A stretch of DNA of 64,000 bases from Saprospiraceae bacterium (GTDB lineage Bacteria; Bacteroidota; Bacteroidia; Chitinophagales; Saprospiraceae): the NCBI GenBank assembly GCA_016717655.1, contig JADKFC010000001.1, positions 496,001-560,000 on the forward strand, given 5' to 3'. The notes beneath the pieces are model-generated. The model was not told the origin of the DNA. It saw only the letters and a program-made list of their open reading frames with translations, and did not search any database. A program made the translations under genes and the position numbers. This document shows positions 9,166 through 17,421 of the stretch, piece after piece (the stretch's first letter is position 1; every line of letters begins with the position of its first letter).

Positions 9166-9666
9166 TCACATGTCTAATGCAGCGACCGCTAACTCTTCCT
9201 CCGGTTTCTGCATGGTGTTGATAATGTCTGTTAACACTTCGTCCAGGCCGTTGCTTACTTCATCAGTGAGGTAGATGCCCTGCTGCTGGATGCTGGCTAT
9301 GCTGATGACATAGAGACTGATTTCAGGCAGCCTTCCCGACAAGTGAAGAGCACTGACAAGGTCTTTGAGTCCAATGTCGTGTGTGCTCATCGCTCTGGGG
9401 AAATCGTTGGCATACCTGGGTTTTATTTTGCGCCATTTGCCGGCTCCTTTGTCATCCAGGGTAGCATCAATCATGACTACATGCCTGTATTTTTCGAAAT
9501 ATTCGAGTAGGTGAAAACCTCCGGTTCCGCCGTCCAGGATGTCCATCCATTCCGGTAGTTCAAAGTTTTTCACCCGCTCGATGGCGTGTACTCCTACACC
9601 TTCATCGCCCATTAGAATGTTGCCAATGCCGAGTAGGAGTACAGGCTTGTTTTGAAGATTGATCAT
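9166..9666 (-). CDS. hyaD: [NiFe]-hydrogenase maturation endopeptidase (HyaD/HybD type)
   Basis: 166 residues of peptidase family M52. It trims the C-terminal tail of the hydrogenase large subunit once nickel is inserted. Motifs are LLGIGNILMGDEGVGVHAIE with E22, VVMIDA with D67, and STHDIGL with H96. These match the three nickel-contacting residues known in HybD (Glu, Asp, His). Its substrate is the large subunit encoded just upstream, which keeps an uncleaved tail after its DPCxxCxxH motif. The start overlaps the stop of the cytochrome gene by 4 bases, placing it last in the hyaABCD operon. Confidence 0.93.
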   Translation of the reverse strand: MINLQNKPVLLLGIGNILMGDEGVGVHAIERVKNFELPEWMDILDGGTGGFHLLEYFEKYRHVVMIDATLDDKGAGKWRKIKPRYANDFPRAMSTHDIGLKDLVSALHLSGRLPEISLYVISIASIQQQGIYLTDEVSNGLDEVLTDIINTMQKPEEELAVAALDM

Positions 9667-10400
9667 TTTTCTGGATTAGGGGTGTGTGGCTTGTTTTTTT
9701 CAAAATAGTCTTCTTCGATAAATTTCCAGCCTCCGCCCATGCTGCTGATCTCACCGCGTCCTTCTACGTAGTCATGGTAAAATACCAGGTAAACGTGGAT
9801 GACGGCAAAGAGGATAAAAAACCACATGGTCCAGTGGTGAATCTGTCGGGTCAGGATATCACCGCCCAGTACAAAGGGCACCCAGGCAAACAATTTGGGA
9901 AACCACCAGGAAGCCATAGAGGCATAAAGTCCAAAACCGGTGAGACATTGAAGCAAAAAGGCAAGGAAGGTTCCAAAATAAGTCAGTCCTGCCAAAGCGT
10001 TGTGACCTATGGTGAGGTGCTCCCTCTCTTCTTTGTTTCCCTTCATCAGAAGGATGTCCATTTTTAGTACCGTTTTTAACTCCTTCCAAAATGTTTTTGT
10101 AGTGGGAATAAACTGTTTCCAGTTGGCGTATTTATTGCCTGCAAAGCCCCAGTAAATGCGGAATACAAAATTAAAGAAAAAGATATATGCGGCTGCAAAG
10201 TGCAGGAATCGAAACCAACCCATGGTGTAGACCTCGGAAGCTTCCTTACCGCTCATCAATGCCAGCGGATTGCCTATGTAAAAGCCGGTAACGATCAGTA
10301 CAAGGAGCACCAAAACATTGATCCAGTGGTAAATTCTTACGGGTAACTCCCACACATATATGCGTCGAAGTCTGTGTACCCTCAATAGTTTTTCTGCCAT
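9663..10400 (-). CDS. hyaC: Ni/Fe-hydrogenase b-type cytochrome subunit
   Basis: 245 residues. This integral membrane dihaem cytochrome b anchors the hydrogenase and passes electrons from its small subunit to the quinone pool. Visible features are the N-terminal YVWELPVRIYHWINVLVLLVL, about four membrane helices (near residues 20-45, 60-85, 130-155 and 180-210), and histidines in or near them (YHW, LHFAAAY, RQIHHW, IHVYLVFYHDY) that fit the haem-ligand pattern of the HyaC/HupC family. It lies 18 bases after the large-subunit gene. A cytochrome partner together with a Tat-type small subunit indicates an outward-facing H2-uptake enzyme. Confidence 0.93.
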   Translation of the reverse strand: MAEKLLRVHRLRRIYVWELPVRIYHWINVLVLLVLIVTGFYIGNPLALMSGKEASEVYTMGWFRFLHFAAAYIFFFNFVFRIYWGFAGNKYANWKQFIPTTKTFWKELKTVLKMDILLMKGNKEEREHLTIGHNALAGLTYFGTFLAFLLQCLTGFGLYASMASWWFPKLFAWVPFVLGGDILTRQIHHWTMWFFILFAVIHVYLVFYHDYVEGRGEISSMGGGWKFIEEDYFEKNKPHTPNPEK

Positions 10401-10418
10401 TGTTTTTAGTTTTAAGGG

Positions 10419-10997
10419 TTAATCTCCTACCACATTTACCCTGCTTACAGTAGTGCCTTCTTCATCGTATAAGTGAACACTGCACGCCATACATGGGTCA
10501 AAGCTGTGGATGGTCCTGATGATTTCCAGAGGCTGTGTTTCATCAGCAACAGGTGTATCGATCAGCGATGATTCATAGGCCGACATCTGACCCTTGGTAT
10601 CTCTTGGAGATGCATTCCATGTAGTAGGCACCACCAATTGATAGTTGGCAATTTTCTGGTCTTCAATGTTGATCCAGTGAGCGAGGGCTCCACGTGGTGC
10701 TTCTGCAAATCCTACACCCAGGGCTTGTGCAGGCCAGGTTTCAGGATTAAAGCGGGTAGTATCGGCCATGCGGGTATCACCGTTTTTGATGTTACTGATG
10801 AGCTGGTCAAAAAATTCCCTGCCCCAGTTGGCGGTCAATGCGCATTCAAAACCCCTGGCAGCTGTTCGTCCCAATGTAGAGAAGAGGGCGGTTACAGGCA
10901 CATTCAAATCGGTCAATGCTTTGTCAACTACTGCCTTGTATTCTTCGATGCCTTTGGCATAGCCTACCAGCACCCTGGCCAATGGCCCTACTTCCAT
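10419..10997 (-). CDS. hyaB: [NiFe]-hydrogenase large subunit, C-terminal fragment (2 of 2)
   Basis: 192 residues starting MEVGPLARVLVGYAKG, which in intact large subunits is internal. It ends with the second nickel-binding motif DPCMACSVH followed by a 17-residue tail (LYDEEGTT...), the peptide removed by HyaD. It overlaps the N-terminal fragment by 10 bases in another frame. Adding one base to the three-base T run at 11037-11039 (A's on the coding strand) restores VKTKYSYLKTPRWNGNAMEVGPL across the junction and gives one protein of about 574 residues, normal for the family. The restored product is the catalytic Ni-Fe(CN)2CO subunit. Confidence 0.92.
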   Translation of the reverse strand: MEVGPLARVLVGYAKGIEEYKAVVDKALTDLNVPVTALFSTLGRTAARGFECALTANWGREFFDQLISNIKNGDTRMADTTRFNPETWPAQALGVGFAEAPRGALAHWINIEDQKIANYQLVVPTTWNASPRDTKGQMSAYESSLIDTPVADETQPLEIIRTIHSFDPCMACSVHLYDEEGTTVSRVNVVGD

Positions 10998-12142
10998 GGC
11001 ATTGCCATTCCACCTTGGTGTTTTAAGGTATGAATATTTGTCTTTACATCGAGGTGTTCAAATGGAGGTTTAGGACCGGTATAATTGATCTTACTTTCTC
11101 CCTTCCATGGGTGTAAGCCTTTGTCGTCACCGCCGCTGTACTCGTACCATGAGTGTTTAATAAACTCTTGTACTTCATCGTCTTTTTTCAAATCCACATC
11201 GTAGACTTTACTGATGTCTTTGCCGAGAATGGCACCTGAAGGGAATTTAAACGAAGCGGTGTCGCGTATACCTTTGGTTGGAAGGTCGCCATACACAAGG
11301 TAATTGCCCAGTCCACCACCAATGGCTCCCCAGTCTTTGTAGAAAGAGGCAATGGCCATGAGGTCTGGTATGTACACCTGTTCGATAAATTGTTTTCCTT
11401 CAGTAAGCAGTCTATCTACCATGGCGAGTCTTTCTGCGTTGATACCGCTCACGTCGTCAAGACCAATAGAACAAGCCATACCACCAACCAGGTAGTTGGG
11501 GTGTGGGTTTTTACCTCCAAAGATGGCGTGGATTTTTACGATTTCTTTTTGCCACTCCAATGCTTCCAGATAGTGCGCCAAACCAATGAGGTTTACTTCT
11601 GGTGGCAACTTGTAAGCGGGGTGTCCCCAATAACCATTGGAGAAGATGCCCAACTGACCGCTGGCTACAAACTTACCTATACGGGCCTGGATGTCGCTGA
11701 AGTAGCCGGGTGAACTTTTGGGCCAGTGTGAAAGGCTCTGTGCCAGTTCTGATGTTTTTTTAGGATCTGCTTTTAATGCATTGACCACATCAACCCAGTC
11801 CATGGCATGGAGGTGATAAAAGTGAACTACGTGATCGTGCATGTAAAGGGTACAGTGCATGATGTTTCGCACCAACTCGGCATTGGCCGGAATGGTGATG
11901 TCGAGTGCATCTTCAACGGTACGCACTGAGGTGAGGGAGTGGGTTGAAGTACAAACGCCACATACCCTGCCTACATAAGCCCATGCATCGCGAGGATCTC
12001 TTCCTTTCAGAATTTCTTCGATCAAACGCACCATGGTGCCCGAGCTGTAAGCATCTTTAATTTTACCATTTTCTATATCTGCTTCGATCCTGAGGTGCCC
12101 TTCGATACGGGTGATTGGATCTACAACTATTCTTTTTCCCAT
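10988..12142 (-). CDS. hyaB: [NiFe]-hydrogenase large subunit, N-terminal fragment (1 of 2)
   Basis: 384 residues with the family signatures RIVVDPITRIEGHLRIE near the start and RVCGVCTSTH (about residue 60), which provides the first Cys pair of the NiFe site. The last 20 or so residues (NIHTLKHQGGMAMPWK) are out of register: the correct continuation lies in the next frame and leads into the fragment ending at 10419. Without the second fragment the enzyme would lack the DPCxxC nickel ligands and could not work. Since cytochrome, protease and all six hyp genes are intact, a base-calling deletion is more likely than gene loss. It starts 20 bases after the small-subunit gene. Confidence 0.93.
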   Translation of the reverse strand: MGKRIVVDPITRIEGHLRIEADIENGKIKDAYSSGTMVRLIEEILKGRDPRDAWAYVGRVCGVCTSTHSLTSVRTVEDALDITIPANAELVRNIMHCTLYMHDHVVHFYHLHAMDWVDVVNALKADPKKTSELAQSLSHWPKSSPGYFSDIQARIGKFVASGQLGIFSNGYWGHPAYKLPPEVNLIGLAHYLEALEWQKEIVKIHAIFGGKNPHPNYLVGGMACSIGLDDVSGINAERLAMVDRLLTEGKQFIEQVYIPDLMAIASFYKDWGAIGGGLGNYLVYGDLPTKGIRDTASFKFPSGAILGKDISKVYDVDLKKDDEVQEFIKHSWYEYSGGDDKGLHPWKGESKINYTGPKPPFEHLDVKTNIHTLKHQGGMAMPWK

Positions 12143-12162
12143 TATACCTGGTTTTTTATGGT

Positions 12163-13305
12163 TTATTCAATTACATCTACATCGCCGGCTTCTCCTTCTG
12201 CCGTAAGTGTGTTGATGTCTTTACGTTTATTCAGATTGGTAAGAATGGCGTGACCAGCCAGGGCAACACCTGTAGCACCCAGAGCGTACTTGCCTAAAGT
12301 GTCTGCATCAGACTCAATACCAAAACCGGCAAAAGAAGATGCCCTTTCGTAGAGTCGACCATTGTCCCAGTAGTTTTCTTCACTGCAACCAATACAGGGG
12401 TGACCAGACTGGATAGGATAACTGGTACCTTCATTCCATTTCATGACACCACAGGCATTGTAAGTAGTTGGTCCTTTACAACCTACTTTGTACAGACAAT
12501 ATCCTTTTTTAGCATTTTCATCGTCAAAACTTTCCACAAACAAACCTGCATCGTAGAATGGTCTTCTGTAACAGGTATCGTGTACACGTTTGCTGTAAAA
12601 TGCCTTAGGCCTGCCCAAACGATCCAGTTCAGGAATGGTACCAAAAGTGAGGTAGTGAACAATCACACCAGCCATGACTTCTCCGATTGGCGGACATCCA
12701 GGTACTTTGATAACTGGCTTACCTTTGACCAATTTATGTATTGGAGTGGCTTTGGTTGGATTGGGTTTGGCAGATTGTACACAACCATTGCTGGCGCAAC
12801 TACCCCAGGCAATTACGGCTGCTGCGTGTTCTGATACTTCTTCCAAAATTTGCATAGAAGTTTTTCCACCAATCATACAATACACACCATCAGCACCCAC
12901 AGGAACACTGCCTTCTATACATAAGATGTATTGTCCTTTGTATTTTTCAAGGGTGTTTTTTAAAGCGGCTTCTGCTTGAGTGCCGGAAGCGGCCATAAGG
13001 GTTTCTGAGTAATCCAGTGATATTTTATCCAATAAGATATCCGCTACAATGGGGTGCGACGAACGAATGAAACTTTCGCTGCAGCAGGTGCATTCCTGAA
13101 AATGCAACCAGATCACCGGTAGCCTTGGCTTGGTTTCCATCGCCTTGGCCACCTGGCCAATTGCCGATGTTTCCAATCCTATAAAGGCTGCCATCATGCT
13201 GGCAAATTTCATAAAATCCCTGCGCGAATATCCTTTAAACCGGATCTCATCGTAGTAAGTGGGTTGTTCAAACCACTTTTCCTGGGAATGATGGTGTTTT
13301 GACAT
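12163..13305 (-). CDS. hyaA: [NiFe]-hydrogenase small subunit, Tat-exported, O2-tolerant type
   Basis: 380 residues. An N-terminal twin-arginine signal (SRRDFMKFASMMAAF, R28-R29) sends the folded dimer through the Tat pathway. Iron-sulfur ligands include ECTCC (C72, C74, C75) and GSCASNGC (C170, C175), then further clusters in CYRRPFYDAG...GYCLYKVGCKGP and HPCIGCSEENYWD. C74 and C175 are extra relative to standard enzymes (ECTGC, CxxxGG) and correspond to Cys19 and Cys120 of E. coli hydrogenase 1, which build the 4Fe-3S proximal cluster of oxygen-tolerant group 1d enzymes. A C-terminal hydrophobic helix (ALGATGVALAGHAIL) anchors it next to HyaC. First gene of the operon. Confidence 0.95.
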   Translation of the reverse strand: MSKHHHSQEKWFEQPTYYDEIRFKGYSRRDFMKFASMMAAFIGLETSAIGQVAKAMETKPRLPVIWLHFQECTCCSESFIRSSHPIVADILLDKISLDYSETLMAASGTQAEAALKNTLEKYKGQYILCIEGSVPVGADGVYCMIGGKTSMQILEEVSEHAAAVIAWGSCASNGCVQSAKPNPTKATPIHKLVKGKPVIKVPGCPPIGEVMAGVIVHYLTFGTIPELDRLGRPKAFYSKRVHDTCYRRPFYDAGLFVESFDDENAKKGYCLYKVGCKGPTTYNACGVMKWNEGTSYPIQSGHPCIGCSEENYWDNGRLYERASSFAGFGIESDADTLGKYALGATGVALAGHAILTNLNKRKDINTLTAEGEAGDVDVIE

Positions 13306-13367
13306 GGGCCTTTAGATTTGTATAGGTTAAAAAACTTGGGAAAATTAGAATTAGGTTCATCGTGTTC

Positions 13368-13406
13368 TGCTGACAATGATCAGCACCAAATATGATTTGG
13401 GTCATA
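13368..13406. promoter_or_regulatory. Two dyads in the hya/hyp divergent intergenic region
   Basis: The 185-base gap between the divergent hydrogenase operons has TGCTGA-CAATGA-TCAGCA at 13368-13385 and TATGA-TTTGGG-TCATA at 13391-13406. Both are exact inverted repeats with 6-base spacers. Their central position suits a regulator acting on both operons, but I cannot name it. No sigma-54 or FNR consensus is visible. Confidence 0.35.
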
Positions 13407-13490
13407 AACCTCTTTTGCCAAGCTATTTACTTTCGTTCAACAGAATCTAAATATTTTCAGTTTCTTCATTTTTAATCAATCTAAATAAAC

Positions 13491-13715
13491 ATGAAAGGAA
13501 TACTTACTTTAGGCAAGGCCGTTTTGATGCTTATTATTGTATCGCTGCCAGAAATGATGTTGGCACATCCGGGCCACGGTGACCATAGCCATGATGGCTG
13601 GAGCATTATTCATTATTTTACTCAGCCTGAGCATGCATTGGTATCAATTGCCATAGTATTATCACTGGCAGTTGTTGTCATTGTAAGGAAAAAATCAAAA
13701 GCCCGAAGGGCCTGA
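13491..13715 (+). CDS. Small His-rich membrane protein of the hydrogenase locus
   Basis: 74 residues. A signal-like helix ends in MMLAHPG, then comes a short His-rich loop (HPGHGDHSHDGW) and a second membrane helix (ALVSIAIVLSLAVVVIV) with a basic tail. The AHPGH start of the mature region is reminiscent of the N-terminus of HupE/UreJ nickel permeases, but the protein is far too short for that family. It ends 3 bases before hypA, so it is first in the hyp operon. A role in periplasmic nickel capture or delivery is inference from the histidines and location. An alternative is a small structural partner of HyaC. Confidence 0.7.
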   Translation: MKGILTLGKAVLMLIIVSLPEMMLAHPGHGDHSHDGWSIIHYFTQPEHALVSIAIVLSLAVVVIVRKKSKARRA

Positions 13716-13718
13716 TGT

Positions 13719-14060
13719 ATGCATGAGCTGTCCATCGCCATGGGCATTATCGACATTGCCAACCAGGAAGCTGCAAAGGCAGGTGTCGGGCATTTTGACG
13801 GCATTGAGCTTGTCATTGGCGAGTTGAGTGGCATCGAAATGGCGTCCTTCGATTTTGCCTGGCAACAGGCCATCAAAGGGACCGTGCTGGAGAATGCTGC
13901 GCTTGAAATTATAAGACCACCAGGCAATGCAAAGTGTCTGGAATGCGGCCATCCTTTTGCCGTATCCCAGATTTATGATCTTTGCCCGGTATGTCAGAGT
14001 CATTTTAAAGAAATTATTTCAGGTAAGGAACTGAGGGTAAAATCTCTGAGCCTCGACTGA
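13719..14060 (+). CDS. hypA: Hydrogenase nickel incorporation protein HypA
   Basis: 113 residues. It delivers nickel to the large subunit together with HypB. It starts with the invariant MHEL, whose N-terminal Met amine and H2 form the nickel site, and has a structural zinc site made of C73xxC76 (CLECGHPF) and C89xxC92 (CPVC). The start is fixed by the MHE motif; the preceding ORF stops 3 bases earlier. Confidence 0.96.
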   Translation: MHELSIAMGIIDIANQEAAKAGVGHFDGIELVIGELSGIEMASFDFAWQQAIKGTVLENAALEIIRPPGNAKCLECGHPFAVSQIYDLCPVCQSHFKEIISGKELRVKSLSLD

Positions 14061-14082
14061 TGTTACCCTAAATATTACAAAT

Positions 14083-14805
14083 ATGTGTGTAAGCTGCGGC
14101 TGCGGAGGCGGCCATTCCCACGATCATGAACACATAGATGCAAACAAAATTATCGATGTCGAAAAAGACATCCTGCAACAAAACAACCTGCTGGCAGAAC
14201 GTAATCGCGGTTATTTTGATGCCAAAGATATTTTATGTTTAAATCTGGTGAGTTCCCCCGGTTCCGGCAAAACTTCTCTGCTGGAAAAAACCCTTACTGA
14301 CCTGAAAGGCAGTGCACCTTTTGCCGTCATTGAAGGCGATCAACAAACTTCCAACGATGCAGACCGCATCCATGCCACAGGCACCAAGGTAACCCAAATC
14401 AATACAGGTAAGGGATGTCACCTCGATGCCCATATGGTCTATCACGCAGTGCAAGGCATGAAGCCTGAACAAGACGCCGTTTTGTTCATCGAAAATGTAG
14501 GCAACCTGGTTTGTCCGGCTATGTTTGACCTGGGTGAAAAATACAGAGTGGTGGTCATGAGTGTTACTGAAGGGGACGATAAGCCGTTGAAATATCCGGA
14601 TATGTTTTATACCTCCCATCTCTGTATCATCAACAAGACAGACCTGCTGCCATATGTTCCATTTGATATTGAAAAAGCAAAGGAAAATGCTAGAATGGTA
14701 AATCCCGGCATTGAAATCCTGGAAGTAAGCAGCCTTACCGGTGAAGGTATGGAACAGTGGTACAACTGGCTTAAAGTAAAACAACAACAAGCCGTAGCGG
14801 TCTAA
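14083..14805 (+). CDS. hypB: Hydrogenase nickel insertion GTPase HypB
   Basis: 240 residues. An N-terminal nickel-binding CxxCGC motif (C2, C5, C7) is followed by a short His-rich run (GGHSHDHEH), then a SIMIBI-class GTPase. The GTPase has the P-loop SSPGSGKTS (about 57-65), IEGDQQTSNDADRI in the switch/metal region and NKTDLLPY for guanine recognition. GTP hydrolysis drives nickel transfer with HypA. The His run is shorter than in storage-type HypB proteins. It lies 22 bases after hypA. Confidence 0.96.
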   Translation: MCVSCGCGGGHSHDHEHIDANKIIDVEKDILQQNNLLAERNRGYFDAKDILCLNLVSSPGSGKTSLLEKTLTDLKGSAPFAVIEGDQQTSNDADRIHATGTKVTQINTGKGCHLDAHMVYHAVQGMKPEQDAVLFIENVGNLVCPAMFDLGEKYRVVVMSVTEGDDKPLKYPDMFYTSHLCIINKTDLLPYVPFDIEKAKENARMVNPGIEILEVSSLTGEGMEQWYNWLKVKQQQAVAV

Positions 14806-14819
14806 TTCCATTGACAGGG

Positions 14820-17135
14820 ATGACTACCCGGCACATACACATCAAAGGCAGGGTACAGGGTGTAGGCTTTCGACCTGCTGTATTTCGCGTGGCTACCTCC
14901 ATGCATCTCAAAGGCAGGGTAGCCAATACAGCGGATGGAGTGCACATTGAAATCAACGCCGATGACAAGGACCTGGCATTGTTTCTCTCGACCCTGCAAA
15001 ACCAGCTGCCACCCATGGCGGTAATCTCTGATTTGAAGGTTGAGGAAGTGGCTCCTATTGACTTTCCTTCTTTTTCAATTGTTAAGGATGATGTCATCCG
15101 CCCATTTGATATGTGGATAACACCAGATCTGGCCATGTGTGATGATTGCCGAAAAAGTCTGCACTCAAAAGAGGATAAAAGGCATGCCTATGCTTTTACC
15201 ACCTGTCTGAATTGCGGGCCCCGGTATTCAATCATAAAGGCCTTACCCTATGAACGGGAGTTTACCTCGATGGCCTACCTCCATGCTTGTCCATCGTGCG
15301 AAAAGGAATATCAAAACCCGGTAGATAATCGCTTTTACAGTCAGACCAATTCTTGTCCTTCATGCGCGGTGCAAATGAAATGGTGGACCAGCGGAGGGGT
15401 CCTGGTATCAAAAAATCAGGATCACATCATCGACCTGGCTGTTGAAGCACTCAAGCAAGGGAAAATCATTGCAGTAAAAGGCATTGGGGGCTATCTCCTG
15501 ATGTGTGATGCCGTTCAGGAAAATGCTATTGTTGCCCTCAGACACAGAAAACACAGGCCGCACAAACCCTTTGCAATTCTTTACCCGGGCATTGAAATGA
15601 TAAAGGCCGACACAACGGTAACGGCGGCTGAAGAAAGATGGCTGAAATCTGTGCAGTCACCCATTGTACTTTGTAAACTTAAAAATCAGCCTGCCACGGG
15701 GATCTGCTGCCAGCAGCTGGCTCCTGGCCTGGCTCAGCTTGGTGTTATGTTGCCATACTCACCTTTATTGGAATTGCTCAGCACTCAAATTAACAGACCT
15801 TTGGTGGCAACCAGCGGCAATATCAGCGGTGGACCGATTGAGTTTAAAGATGACAATGCTCTTAAAAACCTCAGTGGTATTGCAGATTACTTTCTCACAT
15901 CTGATAGAGAGATCGTAGTACCTCAGGATGATAGTGTAATGAGGGTTAGTCGCAATGAAAATTCAATTATAATCCGAAGGAGCAGGGGCTTTGCACCTGC
16001 AATCATGAAAACAGTCTTGTCTGATTCCAAAGTAAACATCCTGGCTTTTGGGGCAGACATGAAAAGTAGTTTTGCACTCTATGACGGTCACAATCTCAAC
16101 GTGAGTCAGTACCTGGGTCATTTGGGATCTTTTGAAACCAATGAAGTTTTTCGATCCTGCCTGGATCACTTGCTACAGCTGACAAAAACCAGGGTTCAAA
16201 AAGTGCTGGCTGACCTGCATCCGGCTTATTATAGCAGTCAGATGGCTGAAGAATATGCAGCTGCTGCCAGGGTGCCCTTGATCAAAGTACAACACCACCG
16301 GGCCCATTTTGCAGCCGTGCTGGCAGAAAATAATTTGTTGAAAGGGGATCGCCCCATTTTAGGGCTGGTATGGGATGGTACTGGCTATGGTGATGATGGT
16401 CAAATTTGGGGCAGCGAATGCTTTGTGTACCACGACTATGAAATGATTCATTACCATGGCCTCAACTACTTTGCCCAGCTGGCTGGTGATAAGATGAGTC
16501 AGGAGCCAAGGCTTAGTGCTTTGTCGGTGCTCGGTGATCATGAAGGCTGTCAAAACACACTAAAAGATCAATTCACAGAACAGGAGTGGAATTTTTTCGT
16601 CAGAGCAAAAAATCAGCCTGCTATTACTACATCTTCGATGGGTCGTTTTATCGATGCTTTTGCCGCCATAACCGGAGTGTGTAGCAAACAGAGCTACGAA
16701 GGACAAGCCGCCATGCTGCTGGAAGCCCTGGCCTGGAAAGAGGAGTGGAGTGTACCACAACAACTGTACAGATTTATAATCACGGATACGGGAATAGACC
16801 ATTCGGCCTTGCCCGATCAAATTATTAGCGATTTGAATGAAGGTTTGTCAACTGGTGAGATGTCCCGCAAATTCTGGTTTAGCCTGGCAGTTCTTGCCCT
16901 TGACCTGGCTGATTTCCATGGCATCAAAGACCTGGCCCTGAGTGGGGGCGTATTTCAAAATGATTACCTCATTACAGCCATTCAAACCCTAAAAAGAAAT
17001 GACATGCAAATTTATCTGCACCAACAGTTGAGTCCCAATGATGAAAACATTGCAGTGGGCCAGATGGCCTGGTACCAGATGACAGAAGAAAAAAAATTAG
17101 TTGAATCCATTAAAATAACAGCCACATGTGTTTAG
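14820..17135 (+). CDS. hypF: Carbamoyltransferase HypF
   Basis: About 771 residues from the ATG at 14820; a TTG three codons earlier is possible, but the acylphosphatase motif fits the ATG. HypF turns carbamoyl phosphate into the thiocarbamoyl group that becomes the cyanide ligands of the active site. Domains in order are acylphosphatase (HIHIKGRVQGVGFRP, about 1-90), two zinc fingers (CDDC...CLNC and CPSC...CPSC, about 105-185), a YrdC-like domain (VKGIGGYLLMCDA..., about 200-385), and a Kae1-like carbamoyltransferase domain (HHRAHFAAVLAE; LSGGVFQN near the end). Full length for the family. It overlaps hypC by 10 bases. Confidence 0.96.
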   Translation: MTTRHIHIKGRVQGVGFRPAVFRVATSMHLKGRVANTADGVHIEINADDKDLALFLSTLQNQLPPMAVISDLKVEEVAPIDFPSFSIVKDDVIRPFDMWITPDLAMCDDCRKSLHSKEDKRHAYAFTTCLNCGPRYSIIKALPYEREFTSMAYLHACPSCEKEYQNPVDNRFYSQTNSCPSCAVQMKWWTSGGVLVSKNQDHIIDLAVEALKQGKIIAVKGIGGYLLMCDAVQENAIVALRHRKHRPHKPFAILYPGIEMIKADTTVTAAEERWLKSVQSPIVLCKLKNQPATGICCQQLAPGLAQLGVMLPYSPLLELLSTQINRPLVATSGNISGGPIEFKDDNALKNLSGIADYFLTSDREIVVPQDDSVMRVSRNENSIIIRRSRGFAPAIMKTVLSDSKVNILAFGADMKSSFALYDGHNLNVSQYLGHLGSFETNEVFRSCLDHLLQLTKTRVQKVLADLHPAYYSSQMAEEYAAAARVPLIKVQHHRAHFAAVLAENNLLKGDRPILGLVWDGTGYGDDGQIWGSECFVYHDYEMIHYHGLNYFAQLAGDKMSQEPRLSALSVLGDHEGCQNTLKDQFTEQEWNFFVRAKNQPAITTSSMGRFIDAFAAITGVCSKQSYEGQAAMLLEALAWKEEWSVPQQLYRFIITDTGIDHSALPDQIISDLNEGLSTGEMSRKFWFSLAVLALDLADFHGIKDLALSGGVFQNDYLITAIQTLKRNDMQIYLHQQLSPNDENIAVGQMAWYQMTEEKKLVESIKITATCV

Positions 17136-17386
17136 CCATTCCAGGAAAAATAATGGAAATTACTGCTCAACTGGATGAAACCTTTCGCACTGCAAAAGTT
17201 TCATTTGGAGGCATAGCCAAAGAAGTCAACCTCTATATGACACCGGAGGCAAAGGTAGGAGATTATGTTATGGTGCACGTAGGTGTAGCCATCAGTGTAG
17301 TCGATGAAGAAGAAGCCCGTCTTACCTTCGACTATCTGCTGAAAATGGGTGAGGTGACAGAACAGCTTGAAAATACGGATGGTTAG
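17126..17386 (+). CDS. hypC: Hydrogenase assembly chaperone HypC
   Basis: 86 residues of the HypC/HybG family. It starts MCLAIPGKIMEI, with the essential C2 exposed after Met removal; that cysteine contacts the Fe(CN)2CO precursor on HypD and the large subunit. A beta-barrel OB-like fold is expected (VGDYVMVHVGVAISVVDEEEA). The start is inside the 3' end of hypF (10-base overlap), indicating translational coupling. Confidence 0.95.
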   Translation: MCLAIPGKIMEITAQLDETFRTAKVSFGGIAKEVNLYMTPEAKVGDYVMVHVGVAISVVDEEEARLTFDYLLKMGEVTEQLENTDG

Positions 17387-17421
17387 TATTTGAGATTATT
17401 ATTCCACGATAAAGCAATAAA

